A DNA stretch of 64,000 nt from Flavobacterium sp. (GCA_016787805.1 JAEUTY010000018.1:160765-224764), one strand, 5' to 3'; numbered from the stretch's first letter, positions 52,991 through 62,829 are shown. Notes: generated by a model from the sequence alone, not told the origin. Numbers and translations are program-made.

Positions 52991-55807
52991 ATGAAAAAAC
53001 TTTATTTATTCTTCATAGTGTTTTTGCATTTTACAGCTCAAGCACAAAATTATGCTCAATATGTCAATCCGTTCATCGGAACTGGCGGTCACGGACACAC
53101 GTATCCTGGAGCCACAGTACCTTTCGGTATGGTGCAACTCTCACCTGACACACGCATCGATGGCAGTTGGGATGGTTGTTCGGGCTATCACTACGACGAT
53201 ACACTCATTTACGGATTTTCACACACACATTTAAATGGAACAGGGTGCACCGATTACGGCGATATTATGCTGATGCCAACTATGGGCGACCCCAATTTTT
53301 CTCCAAAAGAATACGCTTCTTCGTTTGCTCACCACAACGAAAAAGCATCGGCTGGATTTTATTCGGTCAAGCTCGACAAACACAATATCGATGTCAATTT
53401 GACGACTTCCACACGTGTTGGCTTTCATCAATATACTTTTAATAATGCGGGTCAAGCCAATATAATACTCGATTTAAACCATAGAGATAAATTGCTATAT
53501 GGCGATATAAAAATCTTCAACAACAAAACCATTCAAATCCTACGAAGAAGCGAAGCTTGGGCGAAAGATCAATACGTTTATGCGCAAATTGAGTTCAATG
53601 TTCCCATGACCATCAGTAAGGTAGAAGCGAATCAAGAAAAAAGAAACGACTTTTATTCGGGTACAATTTTAAAAATTGCATTTTCGAAAACCGTCAAAAA
53701 AGGCGAACAAATTTTAGTCAAAGTAGCGCTTTCTCCAACAAGTTATGATGGAGCAAAACTAAATAGCTCAGAAATCAAAGGCTGGGATTTTACCCAAGTA
53801 AAAAAAGCGGCAGAACAACTTTGGAACAAAGAATTATCTAAAATTCAAATCACCGAAACGAATAAAGATAAGTTAGCCATTTTCTACACAGCTTTATATC
53901 ATACGATGTCGCAACCCAACATTGCCCAAGACGTTGACGGCAAATACCGTGGTCGCGACAACAAAGTGCACAATGGTGAAGGATTTGATTATTACACCGT
54001 ATTCTCACTTTGGGATACTTTTCGCGGTGCGCATCCGTTGTATACTTTAATTGATAAAAAACGCACATCCGATTACATTAATACGTTTATCAAACAATTT
54101 GAACAAGGCGGACGTTTGCCTGTTTGGGAACTTTCTTCCAACGAAACCGATTGCATGATTGGCTATCACTCGGTTTCTGTGATCGCTGATGCGATGGCCA
54201 AAGGAATTACAGGTTTTGATTATGAAAAAGCCTTTCAAGCGGCCAAACATTCGGCCATGCTCGATCATTTGGGATTAGAAGCCTACAAACGCCAAGGTTT
54301 CATTTCGATGGACGACGAACATGAAAGTGTTTCTAAAACGTTAGAATATGCTTACGACGATTGGTGTATTGCACAAATGGCTAAAATTCTAAATCATAAA
54401 GAAGATTACGATTATTTTATGAAACGTTCCCAAAGCTGGAAAAACCTCTTTGATTGGAACACGGGTTTTATGCGTCCTAAGAAAAACGGTGGTTGGTTTG
54501 CGCCATTCGACCCAAAGGAAATCAACAATAATTTCACGGAAGGCAACAGTTGGCAATATTCGTTTTTTGTGCCGCAAGACATTCCAGGCATGATTGAAGC
54601 GTACGGCGGTGCAACAAAATTCGAAGCCAAACTCGATGAAATGTTCAATAGCGAAAGCAAAACCACAGGTCGCGAGCAAGTCGATGTAACAGGTTTAATT
54701 GGTCAATACGCACACGGAAACGAACCTAGTCACCACATGGCTTATCTGTACAATTACATTGGCAAACCCGAAAAAACAACCGAAAAAGTACATTATATTT
54801 TAAATAATTTCTACAAAAATGCACCCGACGGATTAATCGGCAACGAAGATTGCGGTCAAATGAGTGCTTGGTATGTGTTGAGTTCGATGGGAATGTATTC
54901 GGTAACACCAGGAAAACCTGAATGGATTGAAACGGCACCTTTGTTTAAAAACATTAAAGTTAATATCAGTGATAATTATGTAATTATTGATGAAAGTAGT
55001 TCTAAAAAAAGATTAGGAAACTATAAAACAATGCATGAGCTTTTAAGCTTAAAACCAAATGTTTCAGAGATTATTCCTGTTCCAGTCATACAAGCTCAAA
55101 GCAAATCGTTTAAAGACAAAATGAAAGTGGAAATTGTGTCTAATATTCCCAATACAAAAATTATGTATGTTGTGGAAAATGATTTAAAAGAAAAAGTAGA
55201 TTTTATTTCGTATAACCAACCTTTCGAAATTGATCGAACATCAACGATTACAGCTTATTCCTACCAATTATCAAACGAAGGAAAAGAAAGTAAGAGCTCT
55301 TGGATTTCGGCTCATTTCTACAAAAAACCCAACAATTACACTATCAACATCCAATCAAAATACGATCCGCAATACCATGCTGGCGGTCCTGATGGTTTGT
55401 TAGACGGCATTCACGGCACCGAAAACTGGCGCAAAGGCGATTGGCAAGGTTATCAAAAACAAGATTTTGAAGCGGTTGTTGATTTGCAAAAAGAACAATT
55501 GGTAAGTTCATTTTCGGCAACATTTTTACAAGACCAACGCTCGTGGATTTTAATGCCAACCCAAGTGGAATATTACGTTTCCAATGATAATGTCAATTTT
55601 ACTTTAGTCGGAAAAGTCAAAAACACTTTAGATCCTAAAGTAGACGAAAACACAGTAAGAGATTTCTCTTTTACAACTGAAAAAGAAATCAAAGCCAAAT
55701 ACATCAAAGTCAAAGCCTACAATTACGGCAAATTACCCGAATGGCATTTGGGTTATCCATACGATGGCGATGCCTATATTTTTGTTGACGAAATAACAAT
55801 TAAATAA
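52991..55807 (+). CDS. GH92 family alpha-mannosidase with C-terminal F5/8-type domain
   Basis: This is a 938-aa secreted enzyme with a signal peptide (1-19, ending AQAQ). The GH92 body (~20-720) has YVNPFIGTGGHGHTYPGA, SHTHLNGTGCTDYGD, LWDTFRGAHPL, NETDCMIGYHSV and GNEDCGQMSAWYVLSSMG, the last containing catalytic acidic residues. GH92 enzymes are calcium-dependent exo-mannosidases acting on alpha-mannosides of N-glycans or yeast mannan. After ~residue 780 an additional discoidin/F5-8 type C domain is seen (GGPDGLLDGIHGTENWRKG, then VEYYVSNDNVNFT), probably sugar-binding. A TATCTTTG -7 box at 52967-52974 lies 16 bp before the ATG. Confidence 0.93.
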   Translation: MKKLYLFFIVFLHFTAQAQNYAQYVNPFIGTGGHGHTYPGATVPFGMVQLSPDTRIDGSWDGCSGYHYDDTLIYGFSHTHLNGTGCTDYGDIMLMPTMGDPNFSPKEYASSFAHHNEKASAGFYSVKLDKHNIDVNLTTSTRVGFHQYTFNNAGQANIILDLNHRDKLLYGDIKIFNNKTIQILRRSEAWAKDQYVYAQIEFNVPMTISKVEANQEKRNDFYSGTILKIAFSKTVKKGEQILVKVALSPTSYDGAKLNSSEIKGWDFTQVKKAAEQLWNKELSKIQITETNKDKLAIFYTALYHTMSQPNIAQDVDGKYRGRDNKVHNGEGFDYYTVFSLWDTFRGAHPLYTLIDKKRTSDYINTFIKQFEQGGRLPVWELSSNETDCMIGYHSVSVIADAMAKGITGFDYEKAFQAAKHSAMLDHLGLEAYKRQGFISMDDEHESVSKTLEYAYDDWCIAQMAKILNHKEDYDYFMKRSQSWKNLFDWNTGFMRPKKNGGWFAPFDPKEINNNFTEGNSWQYSFFVPQDIPGMIEAYGGATKFEAKLDEMFNSESKTTGREQVDVTGLIGQYAHGNEPSHHMAYLYNYIGKPEKTTEKVHYILNNFYKNAPDGLIGNEDCGQMSAWYVLSSMGMYSVTPGKPEWIETAPLFKNIKVNISDNYVIIDESSSKKRLGNYKTMHELLSLKPNVSEIIPVPVIQAQSKSFKDKMKVEIVSNIPNTKIMYVVENDLKEKVDFISYNQPFEIDRTSTITAYSYQLSNEGKESKSSWISAHFYKKPNNYTINIQSKYDPQYHAGGPDGLLDGIHGTENWRKGDWQGYQKQDFEAVVDLQKEQLVSSFSATFLQDQRSWILMPTQVEYYVSNDNVNFTLVGKVKNTLDPKVDENTVRDFSFTTEKEIKAKYIKVKAYNYGKLPEWHLGYPYDGDAYIFVDEITIK

Positions 55808-55889
55808 AGCAACACAGATTGAAGTAATCAAAGAAATTTTTAAGATTTCTCCAATTTCTTGAATCAGTGTTCCAAATAATAAATCTGTC

Positions 55890-55933
55890 AAAATCCGCGT
55901 TTTCACAAAGTGAATCCGTTTCATCCGCGTTCC
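55890..55933. repeat. Short relative of the 83-bp repeat
   Basis: AAAATCCGCGTTTT, CACAAAGTG and AATCCGTTTCATCCGCGTTCC share the ends of the tandem repeat at 4796-4961 but have a different central hairpin. Confidence 0.7.
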
Positions 55934-55940
55934 AATAATT

Positions 55941-56711
55941 ATGAAAATAGCCTTAATACAAACACCATTATTCTGGGAAAATCCCAATAAAAACAGGGCT
56001 TATGTCAATGAAAAGATAAACTCTATTTCGCAATATGTCGATTTGATTGTGTTGCCCGAAATGTTCACTTCTGGCTTTACAATGAATCCGAAAAATGTGG
56101 CCGAAACCATGCAAGCCGAAACCATTTCTTGGCTAAAAAAATTGGCAAAAGATAAAAATTGCGCCATCACCGGAAGTGTTGTTATTGAAGAAAACAAACA
56201 CTATTACAACCGCTTGGTTTTTGTGTTTCCGTCGGGCGAAATCCAAACCTATGACAAACGTCATTTGTTTACTTTGGCTGGCGAAGACAAAGTGTACACT
56301 TTTGGTAAAAATAAATTAATCGTCGAATACAAAGGATTTAAAATTTGCCCACTCATTTGCTACGATCTGCGTTTTCCGGTTTTTTCTCGAAATGTAGAAG
56401 ATTATGACGTTTTAATTTACGTAGCCAATTGGCCCAAACCACGTATCAACGCTTGGGATATCTTGCTCAAAGCACGCGCTGTTGAAAATATGAGTTATGT
56501 AATTGGTGTGAATCGAGTAGGATTAGATGACAATAATCTAGAATATGTAGGACATTCGCAAGCCATAGATTTTCTCGGAAATTTTATCCAAGAACCACAA
56601 GAAACAGAAGAAATTTTTATAGTTGAATTGGATAAAGAAAAACTACTCGAAACCCGAAGTAAATTGGCGTTTTTAAACGATAAAGACCAATTTGAAATTC
56701 GTACTTCGTAA
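55941..56711 (+). CDS. Omega-amidase-type nitrilase family hydrolase
   Basis: This 256-aa carbon-nitrogen hydrolase has a Glu-Lys-Cys triad: LIVLPEMFTSGFTM (Glu ~41), TYDKRHLFTLAGE (Lys ~111) and PLICYDLRFPVFSR (Cys ~144). The FTSGFTMNP and RHLF motifs are those of omega-amidases (YafV/NIT2), which deaminate 2-oxoglutaramate or related omega-amides in metabolite repair. Length is typical. It converges with the Ig-like lipoprotein gene, 3 bp stop to stop. Confidence 0.91.
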   Translation: MKIALIQTPLFWENPNKNRAYVNEKINSISQYVDLIVLPEMFTSGFTMNPKNVAETMQAETISWLKKLAKDKNCAITGSVVIEENKHYYNRLVFVFPSGEIQTYDKRHLFTLAGEDKVYTFGKNKLIVEYKGFKICPLICYDLRFPVFSRNVEDYDVLIYVANWPKPRINAWDILLKARAVENMSYVIGVNRVGLDDNNLEYVGHSQAIDFLGNFIQEPQETEEIFIVELDKEKLLETRSKLAFLNDKDQFEIRTS

Positions 56712-56714
56712 TTC

Positions 56715-58310
56715 CTACTTCATACTTCGCAAATCAAACGGTTGCTCCACATCCCAATTGGCGCGAACATCCAATTCTTTTGGAAAATAAATCACTTCTT
56801 CCGATTGGCGTTTTTCCATATAATTTCCAGCGTCCCAAACCTTGTTTTTGTTATCGTCATAAATTACACGCAAGGTGTATTTTTTGGGTTCAATCAAGTC
56901 AAAAACTACTTTATTGCCGCTTTCAAGATATTCGCTTTCAATTACAACACCTTTGTCATCCGTAATTTCAACAATCAAAGGATAACGCTTAATGTTTTCT
57001 AACGGAACACGCAAATTTCCAAAGTCACTGGTATTTCGTGTTGAAAAAGAAAACCGCAATGTGTCATTTTTCTTCTCATAAAAATCGGTCAAAGCTCCCG
57101 GAAAAACAGTCATTTGGTATTTTTCCAAAGGTTTTTTCTCAAAATCAAAAATCACATCTTGATTAAAACTATCGTAGCGTGTATTGAATTTTACAGCAGT
57201 CGAATCTTTGTCCAATAACCTAATTTTTGATTTATCTATGGTCACGATTGGAATATCAGCGTGAATCTTAAAGTTTTTACGAAATTGCAAATCAGAAGCT
57301 GATGGTGAAAAGGCTAACGTGTCTTTTTTCTGATCTTTTATCTTAACCAAATAATCACTTTGGTAATTATTTTTAGTAATTGAAACCATCAAAGAATCTT
57401 TTTTCATCGCTGGAAACCAAACTTGCAACGAGTCTTTTTTAGGAAATTGCGTCACCGTAAAAGGCACAAATTCACCATTTTTCTTCACATCAACTACAAC
57501 ATCTTTGGCATTTCCTTCATAACCAATCACCATTCGATTGCCCGAAACCTGACTCGGTTTGAACGTTTTAAACGGCAATTCTTCTTTAAACAATTCCAAT
57601 TCAAACAAAGTATCATTCGGAACTGTCACAAAATCATTGATATAACCAATCTTATCGATTTTAGGGTCAAATTTATTGTTTCCGTTGTCTTGCAGCGCAA
57701 TCAATCGGTATTTTCCTGCTTTCAAATTCTCTAGTTTTGCTGCCGATAAACCATCTAATGAATTGGTAATATAACGAGGTAATTCTTTGTAAATCGTCGA
57801 ATCATTGTACTTGTCATTCACTTCATACAACATCACCGACACAAAAGTAGGCGTTTTCAACTCCAAAGCATCTTTGATTTTGGCACCAATAGTCAACGAA
57901 TCAATAAAATTGCCAGTCGAAAACACGTATTTAAACTGATTCAAAATATTGGCTTCGTTATTGTCCTCAATACTTTGTCCAAAATTCAAGCTATAGGTTG
58001 TATTGGGTTGCAGCGTATCTTTTAACTTAATGGTAATGTATTTACTAGCAGTATAAGGCAAAACTTCAGGTTTGTTCTTCATCGGAGGCGAAATAATCAG
58101 TTGCTTGCCCACATTTTTCAGTTTTACGTATTCGTCAAAATACAACTTAATTTCTTTTCCATTAAAATTGGTCGCACCGTTTTTTGGCGTACTACTTTTC
58201 ATCACTGGCGCCAACGTATCTTTCAATCCACCAGTAATAGTACCGCGTTTGGCACAACTGCCAATCACAATCGCAAGTACAATTAAAACAGAAAGAAGAG
58301 ATTTTCGCAT
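56715..58310 (-). CDS. Ig-like domain lipoprotein
   Basis: This is a 531-aa lipoprotein (lipobox GSC, Cys ~19). The mature protein starts with an SbsA/Big_5-type Ig-like domain (TLAPVMKSSTPKNGATNFNGKEIKLYFDE), typical of such Bacteroidota proteins. Strand-rich domains follow, with LKAGKYRLIALQDNGNNKFDPK and a later PKKYTLRVIYDDNKNKVWDAG that repeat a carboxypeptidase-regulatory-like pattern. The NGNNKFDPKIDK and DDNKNKVWDAG segments may bind calcium. The function is unknown; an outer-membrane or surface structural role is likely. ComF lies upstream, separated by a repeat-filled 354-bp gap. Confidence 0.85.
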   Translation of the reverse strand: MRKSLLSVLIVLAIVIGSCAKRGTITGGLKDTLAPVMKSSTPKNGATNFNGKEIKLYFDEYVKLKNVGKQLIISPPMKNKPEVLPYTASKYITIKLKDTLQPNTTYSLNFGQSIEDNNEANILNQFKYVFSTGNFIDSLTIGAKIKDALELKTPTFVSVMLYEVNDKYNDSTIYKELPRYITNSLDGLSAAKLENLKAGKYRLIALQDNGNNKFDPKIDKIGYINDFVTVPNDTLFELELFKEELPFKTFKPSQVSGNRMVIGYEGNAKDVVVDVKKNGEFVPFTVTQFPKKDSLQVWFPAMKKDSLMVSITKNNYQSDYLVKIKDQKKDTLAFSPSASDLQFRKNFKIHADIPIVTIDKSKIRLLDKDSTAVKFNTRYDSFNQDVIFDFEKKPLEKYQMTVFPGALTDFYEKKNDTLRFSFSTRNTSDFGNLRVPLENIKRYPLIVEITDDKGVVIESEYLESGNKVVFDLIEPKKYTLRVIYDDNKNKVWDAGNYMEKRQSEEVIYFPKELDVRANWDVEQPFDLRSMK

Positions 58311-58437
58311 ACTATTTCGTTAACCGCCACAAAATAACAATTATAATTTTTCCTATCGAAATATTTTATCATTTAATTAATACCATTACAAAAAGAGCGA
58401 TGTTAATAAGAAGAAAACACATTTTAAATACTATGCA

Positions 58438-58468
58438 CAACTCATAACTCATAATTCATAACTCATAT
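58438..58468. repeat. Low-complexity AACTCATA repeats
   Basis: AACTCATAACTCATAATTC, then ATAACTCAT, is a short run of near-tandem ~10-bp units in the gap before ComF's end. No gene is seen between 58311 and 58664. Confidence 0.6.
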
Positions 58469-58478
58469 CTTTATTAGT

Positions 58479-58623
58479 AGCTTTTCCTGCATTCCATTCC
58501 AAGCACTTTTCACAAAACCTTTTTTTGATCGGCCCAAAAGGAGCTTCTTTTAGTCGCTCTTTCAGTCCGTCAAAAAATAGTTTTTGTGGGCAAGTGGCTT
58601 TCCTTTACATTCAGGGCTAGAAA
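58479..58623. repeat. 145-bp palindromic element, copy B
   Basis: This diverged copy of 30664-30808 begins AGCTTTTCCTGC, has GAGCTTCTTTTAGTCGCT in the middle and ends TTTACATTCAGGGCTAG. Length and the order of landmarks are the same as in copy A; much of the arm sequence differs. Confidence 0.65.
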
Positions 58624-58629
58624 GTAATT

Positions 58630-58653
58630 CTAACAGGTTTTTATTCCTGTTAG
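58630..58653 (-). terminator. Hairpin after comF
   Basis: CTAACAGG and CCTGTTAG form an 8-bp stem with an 8-nt loop. On the minus strand the following sequence is not a clean T run, so termination is only possible. Confidence 0.4.
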
Positions 58654-58664
58654 GTTTCAATTAG

Positions 58665-59345
58665 CTATTGTGACATCGCCATACAGATTATACTCACTTT
58701 GACATTTGGAATTTTGAGAAGAGCTGAACAACATTTTTCGAGCGTAGAACCAGTGGTAATCACATCATCTACTAATACAATATGATTGCCATTTAGCGAT
58801 ATGTCGTTTGAAATATCGAATAGGTTTTTGGCCAATTCGATTCGTCCAAGTAAGTTTTTTTTGGTTTGGGTTTTGGTGTACAAATTCCGAATCAACACAT
58901 TTTCATCGTACGGAATGTTTAGCTTTTCCGACAAGGCTTTTCCAAAACTGGTCACTTGATTGTACCCGCGTTCCCGCAACTTTTTGGGATGCAACGGAAC
59001 CGGAACAATACATGAAACATCTTGCATAGGCGCAAAATTTTTCAATTCTTCGGCCAACCAAATACCAATGGCTTCACCAATTTCTTCGTGACCTTTGTAC
59101 TTCAACTTGTGGATCATTTCTTGTACAACACCTTTCTTGTGAAAATAAAAATGCGCTACAGCAAATTCAACCGGAATTTTGCCGTAAAATTTCATAAAAG
59201 CTTCGTTGTTGGGAATCACCAAATGATTGGTCAGCGGAATTTCGTGGCGACATCGAGTGCAAATTACTTTTTCATCTTGCAACAAAAACGACTCGCAACC
59301 CGCACAAATACGCGGATAAAACAGATTAATTAGGCTTGTAAACAT
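58665..59345 (-). CDS. ComF family phosphoribosyltransferase-like protein
   Basis: This 226-aa ComF-like protein has an N-terminal double zinc-knuckle region (PRICAGCESFLLQDEKVICTRC, four Cys) followed by a type I phosphoribosyltransferase fold. The PRPP loop is IVLVDDVITTGSTLEKCCSAL (~188-207) and VPVPLHPKKLRERGYNQV is the ComF signature. ComF is needed for DNA uptake into the cytosol in naturally competent bacteria; the reaction is not known. DprA is encoded at 12.2 kb. Confidence 0.93.
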   Translation of the reverse strand: MFTSLINLFYPRICAGCESFLLQDEKVICTRCRHEIPLTNHLVIPNNEAFMKFYGKIPVEFAVAHFYFHKKGVVQEMIHKLKYKGHEEIGEAIGIWLAEELKNFAPMQDVSCIVPVPLHPKKLRERGYNQVTSFGKALSEKLNIPYDENVLIRNLYTKTQTKKNLLGRIELAKNLFDISNDISLNGNHIVLVDDVITTGSTLEKCCSALLKIPNVKVSIICMAMSQ

Positions 59346-59443
59346 ACTTTTTGGCTTTGAATACTATAAAAATAGAAAAATCTGCTTTACAAATCAAAAA
59401 TTAGTTCTTTTTTTACTCTCACTTTTTATATTTTTGCACCACT

Positions 59444-60988
59444 ATGGCAAAACAAGACGATTTATTTAAAAATGTAGTTTCGCACGCAAAAGAATACGGA
59501 TTCATTTTTCCGTCAAGCGAAATTTACGACGGATTAAGCGCAGTATACGACTACGCTCAAAATGGTGTTGAACTCAAAAAAAACATCCGCGAATACTGGT
59601 GGAAAGCAATGGTGCAAATGCACGAAAACATTGTTGGTTTAGATGCTGCTATTTTGATGCATCCCACAACTTGGAAAGCTTCGGGTCACGTTGATGCATT
59701 CAATGATCCATTAATTGATAATAAAGATTCTAAAAAACGATACAGAGCCGACGTTTTAATTGAGGATTATGCCGAAAAATTAAATCTGAAAGCCAAAAAA
59801 GAAATCGAAAAAGCACGCGAACGTTTTGGCGACGCTTTTGACGAAGAACAATACAAAACCACCAATCCTCGTGTGATGGAATATTTGGCCAAAGAGCGCG
59901 AAATTCTAGAACGCATGGGAAGATCATTAGGTTCGGGCGATTTAGACGACGTAAAAGCCTTAATCGAAGAATTGGAAATTGCCGACCCAGAAACGGGTTC
60001 ACGCAATTGGACCGATGTGAAGCAATTCAACTTAATGTTCGGAACCAAGCTCGGTGCTTCAGCTGAAAACGCGATGGATTTGTATTTGCGTCCAGAAACG
60101 GCACAAGGAATTTTTGTCAATTTCTTGAACGTTCAAAAAACAGGCCGTATGAAAGTGCCATTTGGTATTGCTCAAACTGGAAAAGCATTTCGAAATGAAA
60201 TCGTAGCACGCCAGTTTATTTTCCGTATGCGCGAATTCGAACAAATGGAAATGCAATTCTTCGTAAAACCAGGTGAAGAAATGAAATGGTACGAATACTG
60301 GAAAGAAACGCGTTTGAAATGGCATTTGTCATTAGGATTGGGCGAAAAAAATTACCGTTTTCACGACCACGAAAAATTAGCACATTACGCCAACGCAGCG
60401 GCTGATATCGAATTCAATTTCCCATTCGGATTCAAAGAATTAGAAGGAATTCACTCTAGAACGGACTTCGATTTAAAAGCACACGAGCAATATTCAGGTA
60501 AAAAATTACAGTATTTCGACAACGAAACCAACTCAAACTATGTTCCTTATGTTGTTGAAACTTCGGTCGGTTTGGATCGTATGTTCTTGGCGGTTTTTGC
60601 TACGTCATTAAAAGAAGAAACACTCGAAGACGGTTCGGTAAGAACAGTTTTAGCATTGCCAAGTGTTTTGGCTCCAACTAAAGCAGCCGTTTTACCATTG
60701 GTTAAAAAAGACGGTTTACCTGAAGTAGCGCAAAGCATCATCGATGATTTAAAATGGGATTTTAATGTAGCGTACGACGAAAAAGACGCTGTAGGAAGAC
60801 GTTACAGAAGACAAGATGCGTTAGGAACGCCATTTTGTATTACAGTCGATCACCAAACATTAGAAGACCAAACCGTAACCATTCGTCACCGTGATTCAAT
60901 GGCACAAGATCGCGTTAAGATTTCGGATTTAAGAGGAATCATCAACGAAGAAGTTTCAATGCGTAATTGGTTGATGCGAACGAAATAA
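59444..60988 (+). CDS. glyS: Glycine--tRNA ligase (single-chain, alpha2)
   Basis: This 514-aa class II synthetase is of the eukaryote/archaea-like dimeric form used by Bacteroidota, rather than the alpha/beta type. Signatures are SGHVDAFNDPL, then LRPETAQGIFVNF (motif 2 region), GIAQTGKAFRNEIVARQFIFRMREFEQ and VVETSVGLDRMFLA (motif 3). The C-terminal anticodon-binding domain starts at ~410. A -7 box TATTTTTG at 59429-59436 ends 7 nt before the ATG, implying a very short leader. A terminator follows. Confidence 0.97.
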   Translation: MAKQDDLFKNVVSHAKEYGFIFPSSEIYDGLSAVYDYAQNGVELKKNIREYWWKAMVQMHENIVGLDAAILMHPTTWKASGHVDAFNDPLIDNKDSKKRYRADVLIEDYAEKLNLKAKKEIEKARERFGDAFDEEQYKTTNPRVMEYLAKEREILERMGRSLGSGDLDDVKALIEELEIADPETGSRNWTDVKQFNLMFGTKLGASAENAMDLYLRPETAQGIFVNFLNVQKTGRMKVPFGIAQTGKAFRNEIVARQFIFRMREFEQMEMQFFVKPGEEMKWYEYWKETRLKWHLSLGLGEKNYRFHDHEKLAHYANAAADIEFNFPFGFKELEGIHSRTDFDLKAHEQYSGKKLQYFDNETNSNYVPYVVETSVGLDRMFLAVFATSLKEETLEDGSVRTVLALPSVLAPTKAAVLPLVKKDGLPEVAQSIIDDLKWDFNVAYDEKDAVGRRYRRQDALGTPFCITVDHQTLEDQTVTIRHRDSMAQDRVKISDLRGIINEEVSMRNWLMRTK

Positions 60989-61024
60989 CTTGAAAGTCGA
61001 AAGATAAAATAAAAGCAAAATACT

Positions 61025-61058
61025 AACCCAGATTCAGTTTTGAATTTGGGTTTTTTTA
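61025..61058. terminator. Terminator between glyS and the winged-helix gene
   Basis: AACCCA, ATTCA and TGAAT, TGGGTT pair with a bulge around a short loop and are followed by seven T. It overlaps the end of the convergent regulator gene by 3 bp. Confidence 0.85.
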
Positions 61059-61373
61059 TTCTTCACCATTTGGCACAATTTCACTATTCACAAAATCTTT
61101 GACGCGTTGCCACGTTTTTTCGTTGAGTGAATAGTAAATATTGTTGCCCACGTTTTTCCCTTTAATGAGTTTTACTCTTTTCAATTCCGATAAATGTTTG
61201 GATACGGTGGATTGCGCTAAAGGAAGCATCACTAAAAAATCACCACAAGTACTCTTCGGATGGCTCATTAAAAGTTGAATGATTTTCAATCGAGCCGGAT
61301 TTCCTAATGCTTTCAAAACATCAGCCATTTCGTTGATTTTAAAGGCAAAACCGAAAGTTTTAGTAATTCCCAT
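61056..61373 (-). CDS. ArsR-type winged-helix transcriptional regulator
   Basis: This 105-aa winged-helix protein shows the ArsR-family core ADVLKALGNPARLKIIQLLMSHPKSTCGDF (split here into dimer helix and first DNA-binding helix), recognition helix AQSTVSKHLSELKRVKLI and wing KGKNVGNNIYYSLN. The ArsR metal site ELCVCD is absent, so it is not an obvious metal sensor. The MGITKT start is typical of flavobacterial members. A near-palindrome TTGTATTT and AAATACAA (61433-61449) lies ~60 bp upstream and could be its operator. Confidence 0.88.
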   Translation of the reverse strand: MGITKTFGFAFKINEMADVLKALGNPARLKIIQLLMSHPKSTCGDFLVMLPLAQSTVSKHLSELKRVKLIKGKNVGNNIYYSLNEKTWQRVKDFVNSEIVPNGEE

Positions 61374-61863
61374 ATCGCTATTTGTAAATTTATATGACTG
61401 GTGTTTTCCAGCGAAAATTTTTATCTAAAAAATTGTATTTAAAATACAAAAGTAGTGAAAAAACGAATTGCCTTTTATCCGATTCATTAAAAAATAATTC
61501 TATTGATAATAAATACTATATTGCTATTTGGCAATATTCATTGACTTCTTTTTTCTTCTATTTATTATTTATTGAATACTCAAATTACACAATTAAAAAA
61601 GCCGAAAAAGATTGGTAAATAGTGAATTTTCAATTTTTTACAGAAAAAGAAGAAAGCACAAACAAGTCATTTATCGACCTTTTTAATCCGTTCAACTAAA
61701 ATATCGGCTTTGTTGAAAAAAACCGTTTTAAAAATGCTTTTTGATTGATTTAAAACTTCTATTTTAGTGCAGAATTCGTAAGGATTTTAATTAGTTTTCC
61801 CCAAAGCTATCAACATAAAAACATAATCTAACTTCTGCTAGCCTCGAATAAAAAGGATAGCAA
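61374..61863. other. AT-rich intergenic region without a supported gene
   Basis: This is 490 bp between the winged-helix gene and the LytTR-type regulator gene. It holds the TTGTATTT/AAATACAA near-palindrome at 61433-61449. A 74-codon open frame (61394-61618) has low-complexity, AT-driven composition and no family resemblance. I see no convincing RNA structure. Confidence 0.5.
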
Positions 61864-62829
61864 TTGAATAGAAATTTTACATTTGTAATTATTGACGATA
61901 ACCCAGAGACGGTTTTGAAAACTAAGGCGATTGCTGAGAGTTTTCAAAACTTTTCTTGTGTAGGTACGGCAACCAATTACGAAGACGGAATGGATTGCGT
62001 TCTTGAAAAAAATCCAGCTTTTATCTTTTTAGAGGTCAATCCTGAAAATAAAGAATCCAATTTATCCATGGGATTCATCAACGAATTGTACCGTTATTTT
62101 CCGGTTATTCCAAAAGTGATTATTACTTCTCACAACAATGAATCGGCTTTTGAAGCGATTAAGCATGGTGTTTATGATTATCTGATAAAACCAGTTGAAC
62201 AAAAAGAATTCCGAAAAACCATTGCGCGTTTGAACCGCGATTTTAATGCTGTTTCGCCTATTGTTTCTGCCATTACTTCTGAGCAATTGGCAACAATCGA
62301 AGAAATTGAAGAACCTATTTTTGAACAAGAGGAAAATAACGATCATGTAATTATCGAGCCTAATGAAATTCTCAATAGCGAAACTTCTGAAACGGAAGAA
62401 AAGCTCGATGTGATTCCGTTGAACGCTGATGAAAAAAGTAATTCTGACGTAACGTTTACCAATGTCAATTCGAAAGATAAACCGCTTACTATTTGCGTAA
62501 AATCGTATGGTGATTACCGTTACATCAACGCCAATGATGTTTGTTATTTGCAAGCCGACAACAATTCGACCGACATTCACTTGGCAAGTGGTGAAATGAT
62601 TACAGCTTTTAAAACTTTAAAGCATTTTGAAAGTGTTTTGAAATATCCTTTTGTGCGCATTCACAACAGTTACATTGTCAATATCGATTACGTTTCGCGC
62701 ATTCACACAGGAAACGCGGTTTGCCATATCAAAGACACAACGACCAAATTACCGTTTTCTAAATCTTACAAAGAAAACATTGACGCCATTATCAACACGA
62801 TTGCTTCTGGAAATTATTTAGAAATATAA
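61864..62829 (+). CDS. LytTR-type response regulator with atypical receiver
   Basis: This 321-aa protein has an N-terminal receiver (~5-120) and a C-terminal LytTR DNA-binding domain (~215-321, ITAFKTLKHFESVL, then FVRIHNSYIVNIDYVSRI). A ~90-residue acidic linker joins them. The receiver keeps the acidic pair (Asp-11, Asp-12), a Thr/Ser position (TSH ~88) and the switch Lys-109 in YLIKPVEQ. The phosphoacceptor position reads FLEVNPE, with Glu-57 instead of Asp. Such a change often mimics the phosphorylated state, so the protein may be active without a kinase. The start is TTG at 61864. The next response regulator gene follows after 40 bp. Confidence 0.9.
   Translation: MNRNFTFVIIDDNPETVLKTKAIAESFQNFSCVGTATNYEDGMDCVLEKNPAFIFLEVNPENKESNLSMGFINELYRYFPVIPKVIITSHNNESAFEAIKHGVYDYLIKPVEQKEFRKTIARLNRDFNAVSPIVSAITSEQLATIEEIEEPIFEQEENNDHVIIEPNEILNSETSETEEKLDVIPLNADEKSNSDVTFTNVNSKDKPLTICVKSYGDYRYINANDVCYLQADNNSTDIHLASGEMITAFKTLKHFESVLKYPFVRIHNSYIVNIDYVSRIHTGNAVCHIKDTTTKLPFSKSYKENIDAIINTIASGNYLEI

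Noticed and set aside
61394-61618. 74-codon open frame in the gap before the LytTR-type regulator
   Set aside because: Composition follows the AT-rich DNA, no family resemblance, no promoter box close by; kept as intergenic.
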